Of a stretch of 64,000 nt of DNA, positions 1-8,620 are shown piece by piece. The stretch comes from Promicromonospora sp049532985 (lineage in GTDB: Bacteria; Actinomycetota; Actinomycetes; Actinomycetales; Cellulomonadaceae). The position numbers and the translations under genes are program-made. Each line of letters opens with the position of its first letter. Position 1 is the first letter of the stretch. The notes under the pieces are model-generated. The model worked only from the letters and a program-made list of their open reading frames with translations. It was not told where the DNA came from and ran no database searches. The stretch spans positions 1,302,001 to 1,366,000 of the forward strand of contig NZ_CP186693.1 in NCBI RefSeq assembly GCF_049532985.1. Direction: 5' to 3'.

Positions 1-76
1 GGCCGAGCTGGAGCGCTCCCGTGGGGTGCTCACCCGGATCGACGCGGCGATCCGCAACCCGCCGCCGGCCCGGTAG
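1..76 (+). CDS. C-terminal end of an unidentified protein (partial)
   Basis: An open frame enters the window from the left and ends at a TAG stop at 74-76. Only the last 24 residues are visible (AELERSRGVLTRIDAAIRNP, then PPAR). They are charged and helix-like with a proline-rich tail. This is too little to name a family. The gene would run convergent with the ABC exporter that ends at 89. Confidence 0.5.
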   Translation, partial: AELERSRGVLTRIDAAIRNPPPAR

Positions 77-88
77 CCGGCCCGCGGG

Positions 89-1963
89 TCACCCCTCGAC
101 GCGTTCGGCGAACTGGGTGCGGTACAGGTCCGCGTACAGGCCGCCCGCACCGATCAGCTCGGCGTGCGTGCCCGACTCGGCCACGCGGCCGTCGTCGAGC
201 ACCACGATGCGGTCCGCCGCGCGCACCGTGGACAGCCGGTGCGCGATGACCAGCGACGTCCGCCCCGCCAGGGCCTGGTCGAGGGCGGCCTGCACGGCCG
301 CCTCGGACTCCGAGTCGAGGTGCGCCGTGGCCTCGTCGAGCACCACGACGTCGGGCGCACGCAGCAGCAGGCGCGCGATGGCGACGCGCTGCCGCTCACC
401 GCCCGAGAGGCGGTACCCGCGGTCGCCCACGACGGTCTCCAGGCCCTCGGGCAGCCGGTCCACCAGGTCCCAGACACGTGCCTGCCGCAGCACCCGCTCC
501 AGGTCGGCGTCGGACGCCTCCGGGCGCACGAACCGCAGGTTCGCCGCCATCGTGTCGTGGAACAGGTGCGCGTCCTGCGCGACGACGCCGACCGTGGCCC
601 GCAGCGACGCGAACGTCACGTCCCGCAGGTCGGTCCCGGCGATGCGCACGGTGCCGGAGGTCGGGTCGTACATGCGGTTCACGAGCTGCGAGACCGTCGT
701 CTTGCCCGCACCGGACGGGCCGACCAGTGCGACCATCGACCCGGCGGGCACCTCCAGCGAGACGTCGTGCAGCGTGTCCGCCGTCGGGTCCTTGCGCTGG
801 GCGGCGACCGACTCCAGGGACGCGAGCGACACCTCGTCGGCGCGCGGGTACCGGAACGTCACCCCCTCCAGCGTCACCGACGCGCCCCGTGCCGCGACGG
901 CACGCCGCAGGTCGACGGCGTCCGGCCGCTCGGCCACCGACGGCTCCAGGTCCAGCACCTCCAGCACCCGCTCGAACGAGACCAGGGCCGTCATGACGTC
1001 GACCTGGACGTTCGCCATCGCCGTGAGCGGCCCGTACAGCCGGGTGAGGTAGGTGGCCAGCGCGACCACCGTGCCGACGGTGAGCTCGTCCGCGATGGCC
1101 TGCAGCCCGCCGAACCCGTACACCCCGGCCACGGCGAGGGAGGCGAGGGTGGACAGGCCCACCCGGAACCACGTGCCGAACAGCGCCGTGCGGACGCCGA
1201 GGTCCCGGCGCTCGCGGGCGGGTCCCGCGAACCGCTCGGACTCGGTGGCGGGATCGCCGAACACCTTCACGAGGTGCGCCCCGGCCACGTTGAACCGTTC
1301 GTTCATCACCTGGCCCAGGTCGGCGTCCACCTCCATGCCCCGCCGGGTCAGCGTCGCGAGCCGGCGGCCGAACCAGCGGGCGGGGAGCACGAAGAACGGG
1401 ACCAGCACCAGGGCGCCGAGGGTGAGCTCCCACGACATGGTGAACATGGCCCCGAGCGTGAACGCGATGGTCAGCGTGTTCGAGACGACCGTCTGGAGCG
1501 TCGAGGTGAACGCGCGCTGGGCGCCGAGCACGTCGCCGTTCAGGCGCTGCACCAGGGCGCCCGTGCGGGCCCGGGAGAAGAAGGCCAGCGGCATGCGCTG
1601 GACGTGGTCGAACACCGCGACCCGCAGGTCGAGGATGAGCCCCTCGCCGACCTGCGACGACACGAGCCGGTCCGCGACCGACAGCCCGGCCGCCAGGACG
1701 GCGAGCAGTCCCGCGGCGCCGGCCAGCAGGACGACCAGGCGGCCGTCGCCGGCGCTGATGCCCTCGTCGATGATCCGCTGGAACAGCAGCGGCGTGGCCG
1801 CGCCCGCGGCCGCCTCCAGGGCGAGGATGAGCACGAAGAGGGTCAGCCGGCCCCGGTAGGGGCGGGCGAAGCCGATGATGCGCCGCAGCGTGGCGCGGCC
1901 CAGACGCTGGCGGGCGACCGACCCGTCCTGCGTGAAGGAGCGCATCGTGCGCCCGCCGCCCAT
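89..1963 (-). CDS. ABC exporter, fused membrane domain and ATPase
   Basis: A 624-residue half-transporter of the multidrug/lipid exporter type (ABC type IV exporter fold), expected to work as a dimer in the cytoplasmic membrane. The first ~340 residues hold the hydrophobic six-helix domain. The nucleotide-binding domain follows, with Walker A GPSGAGKT near residue 415, a Q-loop (VAQD), the signature LSGGE near 519, Walker B DVVVLDEAT near 538 and the switch His in IAHRLSTV near 575, so it should hydrolyse ATP. I chose the ATG at 1963 because GGAGGT lies 9 nt upstream. An ATG at 1984 and a GTG at 1990 are in frame but lack a comparable ribosome site. It is transcribed away from the P450 gene. 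The substrate cannot be read from the sequence, and no second half-transporter is adjacent. Confidence 0.9.
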   Translation of the reverse strand: MGGGRTMRSFTQDGSVARQRLGRATLRRIIGFARPYRGRLTLFVLILALEAAAGAATPLLFQRIIDEGISAGDGRLVVLLAGAAGLLAVLAAGLSVADRLVSSQVGEGLILDLRVAVFDHVQRMPLAFFSRARTGALVQRLNGDVLGAQRAFTSTLQTVVSNTLTIAFTLGAMFTMSWELTLGALVLVPFFVLPARWFGRRLATLTRRGMEVDADLGQVMNERFNVAGAHLVKVFGDPATESERFAGPARERRDLGVRTALFGTWFRVGLSTLASLAVAGVYGFGGLQAIADELTVGTVVALATYLTRLYGPLTAMANVQVDVMTALVSFERVLEVLDLEPSVAERPDAVDLRRAVAARGASVTLEGVTFRYPRADEVSLASLESVAAQRKDPTADTLHDVSLEVPAGSMVALVGPSGAGKTTVSQLVNRMYDPTSGTVRIAGTDLRDVTFASLRATVGVVAQDAHLFHDTMAANLRFVRPEASDADLERVLRQARVWDLVDRLPEGLETVVGDRGYRLSGGERQRVAIARLLLRAPDVVVLDEATAHLDSESEAAVQAALDQALAGRTSLVIAHRLSTVRAADRIVVLDDGRVAESGTHAELIGAGGLYADLYRTQFAERVEG

Positions 1964-2215
1964 GCTCCCGCCACCTCCGTGCATGCTCACCAGCGCATCG
2001 TCCCACGGGACGCCGACAGTGCCGGGCCACCGGCTGCCCGCCCGGCGGAGCGTACAGCCGCCCCAGAACGTAGCGGGTGAACCGGGGGTGACCGGGACCA
2101 CAGGCGTGTTACGCGTTCCCCGGCGCCCGTGATAGAAACCCACGATCGGGCGTCTATGCAGGTCGCCCCATATTTCGATGGATGAGACCCGATGAGTGTC
2201 GACGATGGAGGAGCC
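1964..2215. promoter_or_regulatory. Divergent intergenic region between ABC exporter and P450
   Basis: A 252-bp gap separates two genes read in opposite directions and must hold both promoters. It is less GC-rich near 2140-2190 (cccatatttcgatgg), a plausible place for the P450 promoter. GGAGGA at 2207-2212 is the ribosome site that sets the P450 start at 2216. I cannot place -35/-10 pairs with confidence and see no clear operator palindrome. Confidence 0.4.
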
Positions 2216-3448
2216 ATGTCCGACCTGGAACCGCAGCGAGGCGGGGGCCGGGTGGCGCTGGTGGACCTGACGGGCGCGGAGGACATGACGGCCGCGCTGC
2301 GCCGGCTCCAGGACGAGTGGGGCACCGTGGCCCCCGTGGACCTGGAGCCGGGTGTCCCGGGCTGGCTCGTGCTCGGGCACGCCGAGGTCATGGAGGTCAT
2401 GCGCACCGAGAGCGTCTTCGCACGCGACCCGCGGCACTGGAAGGAGCGGCTGCCGCTGGACTCGACCCTGCACGCCATCCTGTCCCCGGCGGGCCGGCGC
2501 GCGCTGTACTACGCGGACGGCGCCGACCACCGCCGGCTGCGGCTGCCGATGGACGAGGCGTTCTCCAGCCTCGACGAGGCGCAGACGGCCGCCCTGGTGC
2601 GCAGCGTGTGCGCCGGGCTCATCGACGCGTTCGCGCCCCAGGGGCAGGCGGACCTGATCGGCGAGTACGCGGCGGCCGTGTCGTTCCTGGCGGTGTCGGG
2701 CATGTTCGGGTTCGACGAGCGCCAGGGCATCGCCCTGCTCCGCTGCGCGCACGGCGTGTTCGGCCACGGTGGCGACGCCGTGGCGGCGCTGGAGGCCATG
2801 GACCAGATCGTGCTGGACCACGTGCTGGCGACCCGCGCCGACCCGGGCAACAACCTCACGGCGCGCCTGGTCGAGCACCCGAGCTTCGAGGACGACACGG
2901 AGATCGTGCACTCGATGGTCGTGGCGATCTGCGCCGCGAACGAGATGCTCGTGACCTGGATCGCGGCCACGCTGCGCCGCATGCTCACGGACCCCCGGTA
3001 CACGGGCCGCGTCACGGGGGTGCGTCGCGGCCTGGACGACGCGCTGGACGAGACGCTGTGGAGCGAGCCGCCGGTGGCGAACCTCCCGGCGCGGTACGCG
3101 GTGACGGACTGCACGCTCGGCCGGGTGCGGATCAAGGCGGGCGACGCGATCGTGATGGGCGTGGCGGCCGCGAACAACGACCCGCGGGTGCGCACCGACG
3201 ACGACATCTTCGAGGCCAGCAACCGGTCGCACCTGTCCTTCGGCGTCGGCCCGCACGCGTGCCCCGCCCGCAGGCCGGGGCGGCTCGTCGTGAAGATCGC
3301 CGTCGAGAGCCTCATGGAGCGGCTCGACCTGCGGCTGACCGACCCCGAGGTGACCTGGGCGCCGTCGCCGTGGTCGCGATACCCCGCCGTCCTGCCCGTG
3401 CGGTTCACGCCGGAGCGGCAGGCCGCGCGCACGCCCGTGCGGGCCTGA
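2216..3448 (+). CDS. Cytochrome P450, CYP157-like (lacks the EXXR arginine)
   Basis: A 410-residue soluble P450. The heme-binding loop FGVGPHACP (residues 343-351) supplies the thiolate Cys349. The K-helix position that is EXXR in nearly all P450s reads ETLW (279-282), followed by SEPPVANLPARYA. Loss of the EXXR arginine, with EQSLW-type motifs, is known from the CYP157 family of Streptomyces. The I-helix region (CAANEMLVTW, about 239-248) also lacks the usual acid-Thr oxygen-activation pair. A normal mono-oxygenase cycle is therefore uncertain. In Streptomyces such P450s often sit in conservons with roadblock and GTPase genes; none is present here, nor is a ferredoxin. The ATG at 2216 is preferred over 2192 because of GGAGGA just upstream. 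Confidence 0.88.
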   Translation: MSDLEPQRGGGRVALVDLTGAEDMTAALRRLQDEWGTVAPVDLEPGVPGWLVLGHAEVMEVMRTESVFARDPRHWKERLPLDSTLHAILSPAGRRALYYADGADHRRLRLPMDEAFSSLDEAQTAALVRSVCAGLIDAFAPQGQADLIGEYAAAVSFLAVSGMFGFDERQGIALLRCAHGVFGHGGDAVAALEAMDQIVLDHVLATRADPGNNLTARLVEHPSFEDDTEIVHSMVVAICAANEMLVTWIAATLRRMLTDPRYTGRVTGVRRGLDDALDETLWSEPPVANLPARYAVTDCTLGRVRIKAGDAIVMGVAAANNDPRVRTDDDIFEASNRSHLSFGVGPHACPARRPGRLVVKIAVESLMERLDLRLTDPEVTWAPSPWSRYPAVLPVRFTPERQAARTPVRA

Positions 3449-3481
3449 CCGGCCCGGCGGCCGCGGCGTCCGCCGGGCCGG
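3449..3481. terminator. Bidirectional hairpin between P450 and hydrolase genes
   Basis: A perfect 12-bp inverted repeat (CCGGCCCGGCGG at 3449-3460 with CCGCCGGGCCGG at 3470-3481) has a 9-nt loop and fills the gap between two convergent genes. There is no T-tract, as is common in actinobacteria. Confidence 0.75.
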
Positions 3482-3482
3482 G

Positions 3483-4505
3483 TCACCCGGCGGCGTCGTG
3501 CGCGGTCGTCGTGCGGTGATCCGAGAGGTCGTCGACGAACCGCGTGCTCGCGGCCGAGATCCGGGTGCGGGCCTGGTCGTGCGTGATCGCCGGGGTGCCG
3601 TCGCCCGGCTGCGGGCCGTAGTCGCCGAAGAAGGCGTGCACGGCGCCGTCCACGACGGTGAACGTGCTGCCTGGCGGCAGGTTCGCCCGGGAGGCGTCGA
3701 TCTTCGCGGGCGTGGCGAGCCCGTCCCGCGACGCGGAGACCGACTCCACCGCCGCCGTCAGCGACCCGCTCAGGTCCTGCGCCGGGTAGGAGGCGTACAG
3801 CAGCAGCCCGACGACGGGCGCGGCGGTGCCGTCGGCCTTGTCGGCATCGTCGGCGTCCGACGACGCGACGACGCCGCCGAGCGAGTGCCCGCCCACCACC
3901 CACCGGTCGGCGCCGGGGACGTGAGCGCGGGCGTCGTCGAACGCCCCGCCGGCGAGGAAGGCGACCGCGAGCGGCTGCTTGGCGATCACGACGGGATGCC
4001 CCGCCTCGGCCAGGGGGCGCAGCACGGCGGCATAGGCGCGGGCCTCGACCTTGGCGCCGGGGCGGAAGAAGACGGCGGTGCCGTCCGCGTCCCCGGCCGG
4101 GGCGAGCACGACACGCGTCGCGGACTCGGTGACGGTGACCCGGTCGTCGTCGGCCATCGCGGCCAGGGCCGGGGCGGTGGCCGCGAACGGGCGCAGCCAG
4201 GCCACGGCGGCGATCCACACGACGCCGACCAGGAGGAGCGCCGCACGGACCACCACGCCGGGCCCACCACCGGGCACCACGGCCCGGCCGGTGCGGGCGG
4301 GCAGCAGGCCACGCACCAGGACGAGCGCGCAGCCCAGCACCGTGAGGGTCAGGAGCACGGCGTAGGCGGGGTGCCCGTGGAGCACCGCAGCCCCTGCGGT
4401 CAGGCAGGCCCACGCGACGACGGCGAGACCGCCCGCCGCCACGGTGCGAGCGGCCCAGGTGAGCCGGACCGGTTGTCCGGCCCCGGCGGTGGTCCCGACG
4501 GTCAT
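3483..4505 (-). CDS. Membrane-anchored alpha/beta hydrolase
   Basis: A 340-residue protein. The N-terminal ~110 residues carry three hydrophobic segments, so it is probably anchored in the membrane with its catalytic domain following. The C-terminal ~230 residues look like the alpha/beta hydrolase fold of the Abhydrolase_5 type. The nucleophile elbow is GHSLGG near residue 205, and the likely catalytic His is in VDGAVHAFF, in the segment DGAVHAFFGDYGPQPGDG, which is typical of this family. It follows the manganese-type permease gene by 59 bp on the same strand and may be its last operon member. GAGGAG 6 nt before the ATG sets the start. The substrate is unknown; an esterase or lipase-like role is only a family guess. 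Confidence 0.75.
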   Translation of the reverse strand: MTVGTTAGAGQPVRLTWAARTVAAGGLAVVAWACLTAGAAVLHGHPAYAVLLTLTVLGCALVLVRGLLPARTGRAVVPGGGPGVVVRAALLLVGVVWIAAVAWLRPFAATAPALAAMADDDRVTVTESATRVVLAPAGDADGTAVFFRPGAKVEARAYAAVLRPLAEAGHPVVIAKQPLAVAFLAGGAFDDARAHVPGADRWVVGGHSLGGVVASSDADDADKADGTAAPVVGLLLYASYPAQDLSGSLTAAVESVSASRDGLATPAKIDASRANLPPGSTFTVVDGAVHAFFGDYGPQPGDGTPAITHDQARTRISAASTRFVDDLSDHRTTTAHDAAG

Positions 4506-4564
4506 GACGTGCTCCTCGACCGGGCGCGCCGGGCGGCCGGCCCGTCCGGTCGCGACGCGCCCGG

Positions 4565-5425
4565 TCACACCGTACGTGCCCGGCGGGCCGTCAGCCGCCG
4601 CCCGAGCAGCCCGTGCCGGGGCGCGAGGAGGTACACCAGGGCGAACACGGCGCCCTGCACGAGGACCACGAGCCCGCCCGAGGCGGCGTCGAGCCAGTAG
4701 CTGAGATAGATGCCGGCCACCGCGCACACCGCGGAGAGCGCGGGGGCGAGCACGAGCATGCGCCCGAACCGGTCGGTGAGCAGGTAGGCGGTGGCGCCCG
4801 GGATGATGAGCATCGCCACGACGAGCACGACGCCCACCACCTGGAGCGCGACGACCGAGGTCAGGGCGAGCAGCCCGAGCAGCAGCGCGCCGAGGAACCG
4901 GGGCGAGAGCCCGACGGCGTACGCGTGCACGGGGTCGAACGCGTACAGGGTCAGGTCGCGGCGCTTGACGACCAGGACCGTGAAGGTGATCGCCCCCAGC
5001 ACCGCGATCTGGACGAGGTCGGCACCCGAGACGCCGAGCACGTTGCCGAAGATGATGTGGTTGAGGTCGGTCTGGCTCGGCGTGACGGAGATCAGCACGA
5101 GACCCAGCGCGAACAGGGTGGTGAACACGATCCCGATCGCGGCGTCCTCCTTGACCCGGCTCGTGCCGCGGACCGCACCGATCAGCGCGACCGCGAGCAG
5201 GCCGAAGACGACGGCACCGAGGGCGAACGGGGCACCGAGCACGTAGGCGAGCACGACGCCGGGGAGCACGGCGTGCGAGACGGCGTCGCCCATCAGGGAC
5301 CAGCCCACCAGGACGAGCCAGCACGACAGCAGCGCGCACACCACGGCGGCGATCACCGTCGTGGCCAGGGCGTTGACCATGAACTCGTACTGCAGCGGCT
5401 CCAGCAGCAGGTCGAGCGGGCTCAC
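4565..5425 (-). CDS. Metal ABC transporter permease (Mn/Zn/Fe type)
   Basis: A 286-residue, strongly hydrophobic ABC-3 family permease (MntB/ZnuB/SitD type) with many membrane spans. It includes the conserved region GWSLMGDAVSHAVLPGVVLA near residues 42-61, where His and Asp face the metal path in this family. It forms the channel for metal delivered by the binding protein encoded upstream. Its GTG start overlaps the ATPase stop by 4 nt (GTGA at 5422-5425), showing translational coupling in a binding protein - ATPase - permease operon. Confidence 0.93.
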   Translation of the reverse strand: MSPLDLLLEPLQYEFMVNALATTVIAAVVCALLSCWLVLVGWSLMGDAVSHAVLPGVVLAYVLGAPFALGAVVFGLLAVALIGAVRGTSRVKEDAAIGIVFTTLFALGLVLISVTPSQTDLNHIIFGNVLGVSGADLVQIAVLGAITFTVLVVKRRDLTLYAFDPVHAYAVGLSPRFLGALLLGLLALTSVVALQVVGVVLVVAMLIIPGATAYLLTDRFGRMLVLAPALSAVCAVAGIYLSYWLDAASGGLVVLVQGAVFALVYLLAPRHGLLGRRLTARRARTV

Positions 5426-6174
5426 GGGGCCTCCTCCGGGACGGGCTGCTGGTCGAGCGGGTCGAGGCCGAACGCGCGGGCGAGGTTCCCGGGGCGCAGC
5501 GCCTCGGCGACCGCGCCGTGGAACAGCACGCGGTGCAGCAGCAGCACGGCCTCGTCGGCCAGCTCGGGCAGGGCGTGCAGGTCGTGCGTGGACACGAGGA
5601 CCGTCCGGCCGTCGGCCGCCAGCTCCCGCAGCAGCCGGACGATCGTGGCCTCGGAGCGCTTGTCGACCCCGGCGAACGGCTCGTCCAGCAGCAGGATGCG
5701 GGCGTCCTGAGCGATCCCGCGGGCGACGAACGCGCGCTTGCGCTGCCCGCCCGAGAGCTGCCCGACCTGCCGGTCCGCGAAGGCGGACAGCTCGACCCGG
5801 TCGAGCGCCTCGGCGACGGCGGCGTGGTCGGCGGGGCGCGGGCGCCGGGTCAGGCCCAGGTGGCCGTACCGCCCGGTCATGACGACGTCGCGGACGGAGA
5901 CGGGGAAGTCCCAGTCGACGGCCTCGCTCTGCGGTACGTACGCGACCAGGCCCCGCCGTCGTGCCGCGTCCGGGGGCGCGTCCTCGATGAGCACGCGGCC
6001 GGCGTCGGGGCGGACGATGCCCATGATCGCCTTGAACAGCGTCGACTTGCCGGAGCCGTTCATGCCGACCAGCCCGGTCACCCGGCCGGCCGGGACGGTC
6101 AGCGTGACGTCGTCCAGGGCCTGGATCTCGCCGTACCGGACGCCGAGACCGCTCACCTCGATGGCCGCGCTCAC
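5422..6174 (-). CDS. Metal ABC transporter ATP-binding protein
   Basis: A 250-residue ATPase subunit of the manganese/zinc-type importer. Motifs in order are Walker A GMNGSGKST near residue 38, Q-loop VPQSEAVDWDF (the Ser-Glu-x-x-Asp-Trp stretch is typical of Mn/Zn transport ATPases), signature LSGGQRKR, Walker B ILLLDEPFAGVD and switch His in VSTHDLHAL. It works at the inner face of the membrane with the permease encoded just downstream. The GTG start overlaps the binding-protein stop by 4 nt (6171-6174), so expression is coupled. Confidence 0.94.
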   Translation of the reverse strand: MSAAIEVSGLGVRYGEIQALDDVTLTVPAGRVTGLVGMNGSGKSTLFKAIMGIVRPDAGRVLIEDAPPDAARRRGLVAYVPQSEAVDWDFPVSVRDVVMTGRYGHLGLTRRPRPADHAAVAEALDRVELSAFADRQVGQLSGGQRKRAFVARGIAQDARILLLDEPFAGVDKRSEATIVRLLRELAADGRTVLVSTHDLHALPELADEAVLLLHRVLFHGAVAEALRPGNLARAFGLDPLDQQPVPEEAP

Positions 6175-7106
6175 GACGCGTCGCCCGTCAGGCCGGCGAG
6201 GATCGTCGCCGTGTCGTAGCGGATCAGGTCGAGGTAGGTGGGCACCGGTCCGTCCGCCTCGGAGAGGGAGTCGACGTAGAGGGTGCCGCCGAAGCGGGCA
6301 CCGGTCGCCGCCACGACCTGCTGCATCGGCTTGTCGGAGACCGTCGACTCGCAGAACACGGCGGGGACGTCGTTGGCCCGGACGAACTCGATCGTCCCCG
6401 TGATCTGCTGCGGCGTGGCCTGCTGCTCGGCGTTCACCGGCCAGACGTACCGTTCCGTCAGGCCCGCGTCGCGGGCGAGGTAGGAGAACGCCCCCTCGCA
6501 GGTCACCAGGGCGCGCTGGTGCTCCGGCAGCGCGGACAGGCCGTCCACCAGCTCGTCCTGCACCTCCTGGAGGTCGGCCTGGTAGGCGGCGCCGTTCGCG
6601 GCGTACTGGTCGGCGTGACCGGGGTCGAGCTCGCTGAACGCGGCCACCATGTTGTCGACGTAGCGCTGCACGTTCAGCGGGCTCATCCACGCGTGCGGGT
6701 TGGGCTTGCCGGCGTAGGCGTCCTCGGTGATGTCCACGGGTTCGACCCCGTCCGAGACCACCACGTGCGGGACGTCCACCGACTCCACGAACTGCTCGAA
6801 CCAGGACTCGAGGTTGAGGCCGTTGTCCAGGATCAGGTCCGCCTCCGAGGCCTGCGCGATGTCGCGGGGCGTCGGTTCGTACCCGTGGATCTCCGCGCCC
6901 ACCTTGGTGATCGACTCGACCCGCAGGTGCTCCCCGGCGACGTTCTGCGCCACGTCTGCCAGCACGGTGAACGTGGTCAGGACCACCGGCCGGTCGTCGG
7001 CCGCGCGGCCCGGGAGCTGGAGCGCGCACCCCGACAGCGCCACGGCCACGGCAGTGACCATGAGGGCGAGGCGGGCCGGGACGGGTCTGCGAGGTGCGCG
7101 AGGCAT
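6171..7106 (-). CDS. Manganese/zinc-binding lipoprotein of ABC importer (MntA-like)
   Basis: A 311-residue cluster A-I (ZnuA/TroA/PsaA) metal-binding protein. A basic N-terminus and hydrophobic segment lead to the lipobox LSGC, giving lipid anchoring at Cys27. The four metal ligands of the family appear to be His74 (IHGYEPTP), His138 (NPHAWMSP), Glu204 (CEGAFSYLARD) and Asp279 (VDSLSE). A His-His-Glu-Asp set without a His-rich loop favours manganese over zinc, but the metal is an inference. It is first in the operon with ATPase and permease. No Shine-Dalgarno sequence is visible; TAGGGT lies 6 nt before the ATG, so the mRNA is probably leaderless. Confidence 0.9.
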   Translation of the reverse strand: MPRAPRRPVPARLALMVTAVAVALSGCALQLPGRAADDRPVVLTTFTVLADVAQNVAGEHLRVESITKVGAEIHGYEPTPRDIAQASEADLILDNGLNLESWFEQFVESVDVPHVVVSDGVEPVDITEDAYAGKPNPHAWMSPLNVQRYVDNMVAAFSELDPGHADQYAANGAAYQADLQEVQDELVDGLSALPEHQRALVTCEGAFSYLARDAGLTERYVWPVNAEQQATPQQITGTIEFVRANDVPAVFCESTVSDKPMQQVVAATGARFGGTLYVDSLSEADGPVPTYLDLIRYDTATILAGLTGDAS

Positions 7107-7112
7107 GTCTCG

Positions 7113-7136
7113 ACCCTAGAAGTTCGGACACCCGAA
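7113..7136 (-). promoter_or_regulatory. Promoter -10 and operator-like palindrome of the metal importer
   Basis: Read on the minus strand, TAGGGT (complement of 7113-7118) is a -10 element 6 nt before the ATG of the binding protein. Four bases upstream of it is the inverted repeat TTCGGgtgtCCGAA (7123-7136), placed in the -35/-10 spacer where a repressor would block RNA polymerase. A metal-sensing repressor of the MntR/DtxR or Zur type is the natural candidate, but I do not recognise the motif as a published consensus. Confidence 0.55.
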
Positions 7137-7255
7137 AACAAGCACGCGGACGTGCGAACACGAGCTGGCGGGCGTGCCTCCCGCCGCCGGGTAGCCTGGG
7201 CGTGGTGCGGCACCCCGCACCGCAGCACCGCCCCACACCCGGCCCTGAGGACCAC
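7137..7255 (+). promoter_or_regulatory. coaE upstream region
   Basis: This stretch holds a second inverted repeat, GCACG-cgga-CGTGC (7142-7155), 5 nt beyond the operator-like repeat of the importer. It also holds a plausible -10 TAGCCT (7192-7197) and a small hairpin GGTGCGG-cacc-CCGCACC (7204-7221) in the short leader before coaE. Confidence 0.4.
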
Positions 7256-7885
7256 ATGTTCCGTATCGGACTCACCGGAGGCATCGCGGCCGGCAAGTCG
7301 GTCGCGGCCACGCGCCTGGCCGAGCTCGGCGCCGTCGTCGTCGACCACGACCTGCTGGCCCGGGAGGCCGTCGCACCCGGCTCCGTGGGCCTGGCCGAGA
7401 TCACCGAGGCGTTCGGCCCCGGCGTCCTCACGCCCGACGGCGACCTGGACCGCCCGGCGCTCGGCGCCCTCGTCTTCGCCGACGCCGCCGCCCGCGAGCG
7501 TCTCAACGAGATCGTGCACCCCGAGGTGCGCCGGCTGTCGGCGGAACGGGAGGCCAAGGCGGGTGCCGCCGACCCGGCCGCCGTCGTCGTGCACGACATC
7601 CCCCTGCTCGTCGAGACCGGGCAGGCCGGCCACTTCCACCTCGTGGTGGTCGTGCACACGCCCGCCGAGCAGCGGGTGCGCCGCCTGGTCGAGACCCGCG
7701 GGCTGGCCGAGGACGCCGCGCGCTCGCGCATCGCGGCGCAGGCGAGCGACGAGCAGCGGCTCGCGGCCGCCGACGTCACCCTCGACGGAACGGGCAGCGA
7801 GGACGAGCTGCGCGCCCAGGTGGATACCCTGTGGCAGCGCGTGGCCGCCGAGGTCGCGCAGGAGGCGGAGGCGGACTCCGCGTGA
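7256..7885 (+). CDS. coaE: Dephospho-CoA kinase
   Basis: A 209-residue cytosolic kinase for the last step of coenzyme A synthesis, phosphorylating the 3-prime hydroxyl of dephospho-CoA. The P-loop is GLTGGIAAGKS at residues 5-15. The conserved VVDHDLLAREAV (DxD plus substrate-binding residues) and VVVHDIPLLVETG segments of the family follow. Length is normal. The ATG at 7256 is preferred over the longer in-frame upstream extension because the protein begins exactly at the family N-terminus. It is read in the same direction as pcp, 30 nt downstream. coaE near uvrB is a common actinobacterial order. Confidence 0.93.
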   Translation: MFRIGLTGGIAAGKSVAATRLAELGAVVVDHDLLAREAVAPGSVGLAEITEAFGPGVLTPDGDLDRPALGALVFADAAARERLNEIVHPEVRRLSAEREAKAGAADPAAVVVHDIPLLVETGQAGHFHLVVVVHTPAEQRVRRLVETRGLAEDAARSRIAAQASDEQRLAAADVTLDGTGSEDELRAQVDTLWQRVAAEVAQEAEADSA

Positions 7886-7915
7886 ACCGGCCGGCCCGGG
7901 TGAGGAGCGTGCGCG

Positions 7916-8602
7916 ATGAAGGTGCTGGTCACGGGGTTCGAACCGTTCGGTGGTGACGCCGTCAACGCCTCGGCGGACGCCGTGGCGGCGCTCGCGGCAC
8001 GCTGGACGGGCCCCGACGAGCTCGTCACCGCGGTCCTGCCGGTGGTGTTCGACGAGGTCCGGCGGCCGGGCGGCCCGCTCCTCGGCCTGCTGGACCAGCA
8101 CGCGCCCGACGTCGTGGTCGCCGTCGGCCTGGCCGACGGCGTCACCCAGGTACGGGTCGAGCGGGTCGCGATCAACCTGATGGACGCGCGCATCCCCGAC
8201 AACGGCGGGGCCCGCCCCGTCGACCTCCCTGTCGCCGACGGCGGACCCGCCGCCCGGTTCGCGACGCTCCCCGTCAAGGCCGCGGTCGACGCGGTCCGCG
8301 AGGCGGGCATCCCCGCCGGCGTCACCTACAGCGCGGGCACCTACGTCTGCAACGCCACGTTCTACGCCCTGCAGCACGCCCTGGCCGAGCGACCCGGCGT
8401 GCTCTCGGGCTTCGTCCACGTGCCGCGCAGCACCGAGGAGGTCGGGGCGGACGTGACGACGTCGGCCCTGGCCGACGGCGGCGCGGCGCACCTCCCGCTC
8501 GACGCCCTGGCCCGTGCCCTGGAGATCGTGGTGCGGACGGCGCTCGCGGCGGTGCGCGGCGAGCTGTCCGAGCCGCAGGAACCGGCGGGCACGCTGCACT
8601 GA
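7916..8602 (+). CDS. pcp: Pyrrolidone-carboxylate peptidase (pyroglutamyl peptidase I)
   Basis: A 228-residue cytosolic cysteine peptidase (family C15) that removes N-terminal pyroglutamate from peptides. The N-terminus KVLVTGFEPFGGDAVNAS is the family signature. The catalytic Cys is in GTYVCNATFY near residue 144, the His is in GFVHVPRS near residue 165, and a Glu is expected near residue 80. Length fits. GAGGAG 8 nt before the ATG supports the start. It lies between coaE and uvrB with no obvious functional link. Confidence 0.93.
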   Translation: MKVLVTGFEPFGGDAVNASADAVAALAARWTGPDELVTAVLPVVFDEVRRPGGPLLGLLDQHAPDVVVAVGLADGVTQVRVERVAINLMDARIPDNGGARPVDLPVADGGPAARFATLPVKAAVDAVREAGIPAGVTYSAGTYVCNATFYALQHALAERPGVLSGFVHVPRSTEEVGADVTTSALADGGAAHLPLDALARALEIVVRTALAAVRGELSEPQEPAGTLH

Positions 8603-8620
8603 CACCGCCCGGCGCGGGGA

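Noticed and set aside
1964..3256. Minus-strand open frame extending the ABC exporter upstream to 3256
   Set aside because: It runs antisense through the P450 gene and encodes His/Arg-rich low-complexity sequence. The exporter has a clear ribosome site and family start at 1963.
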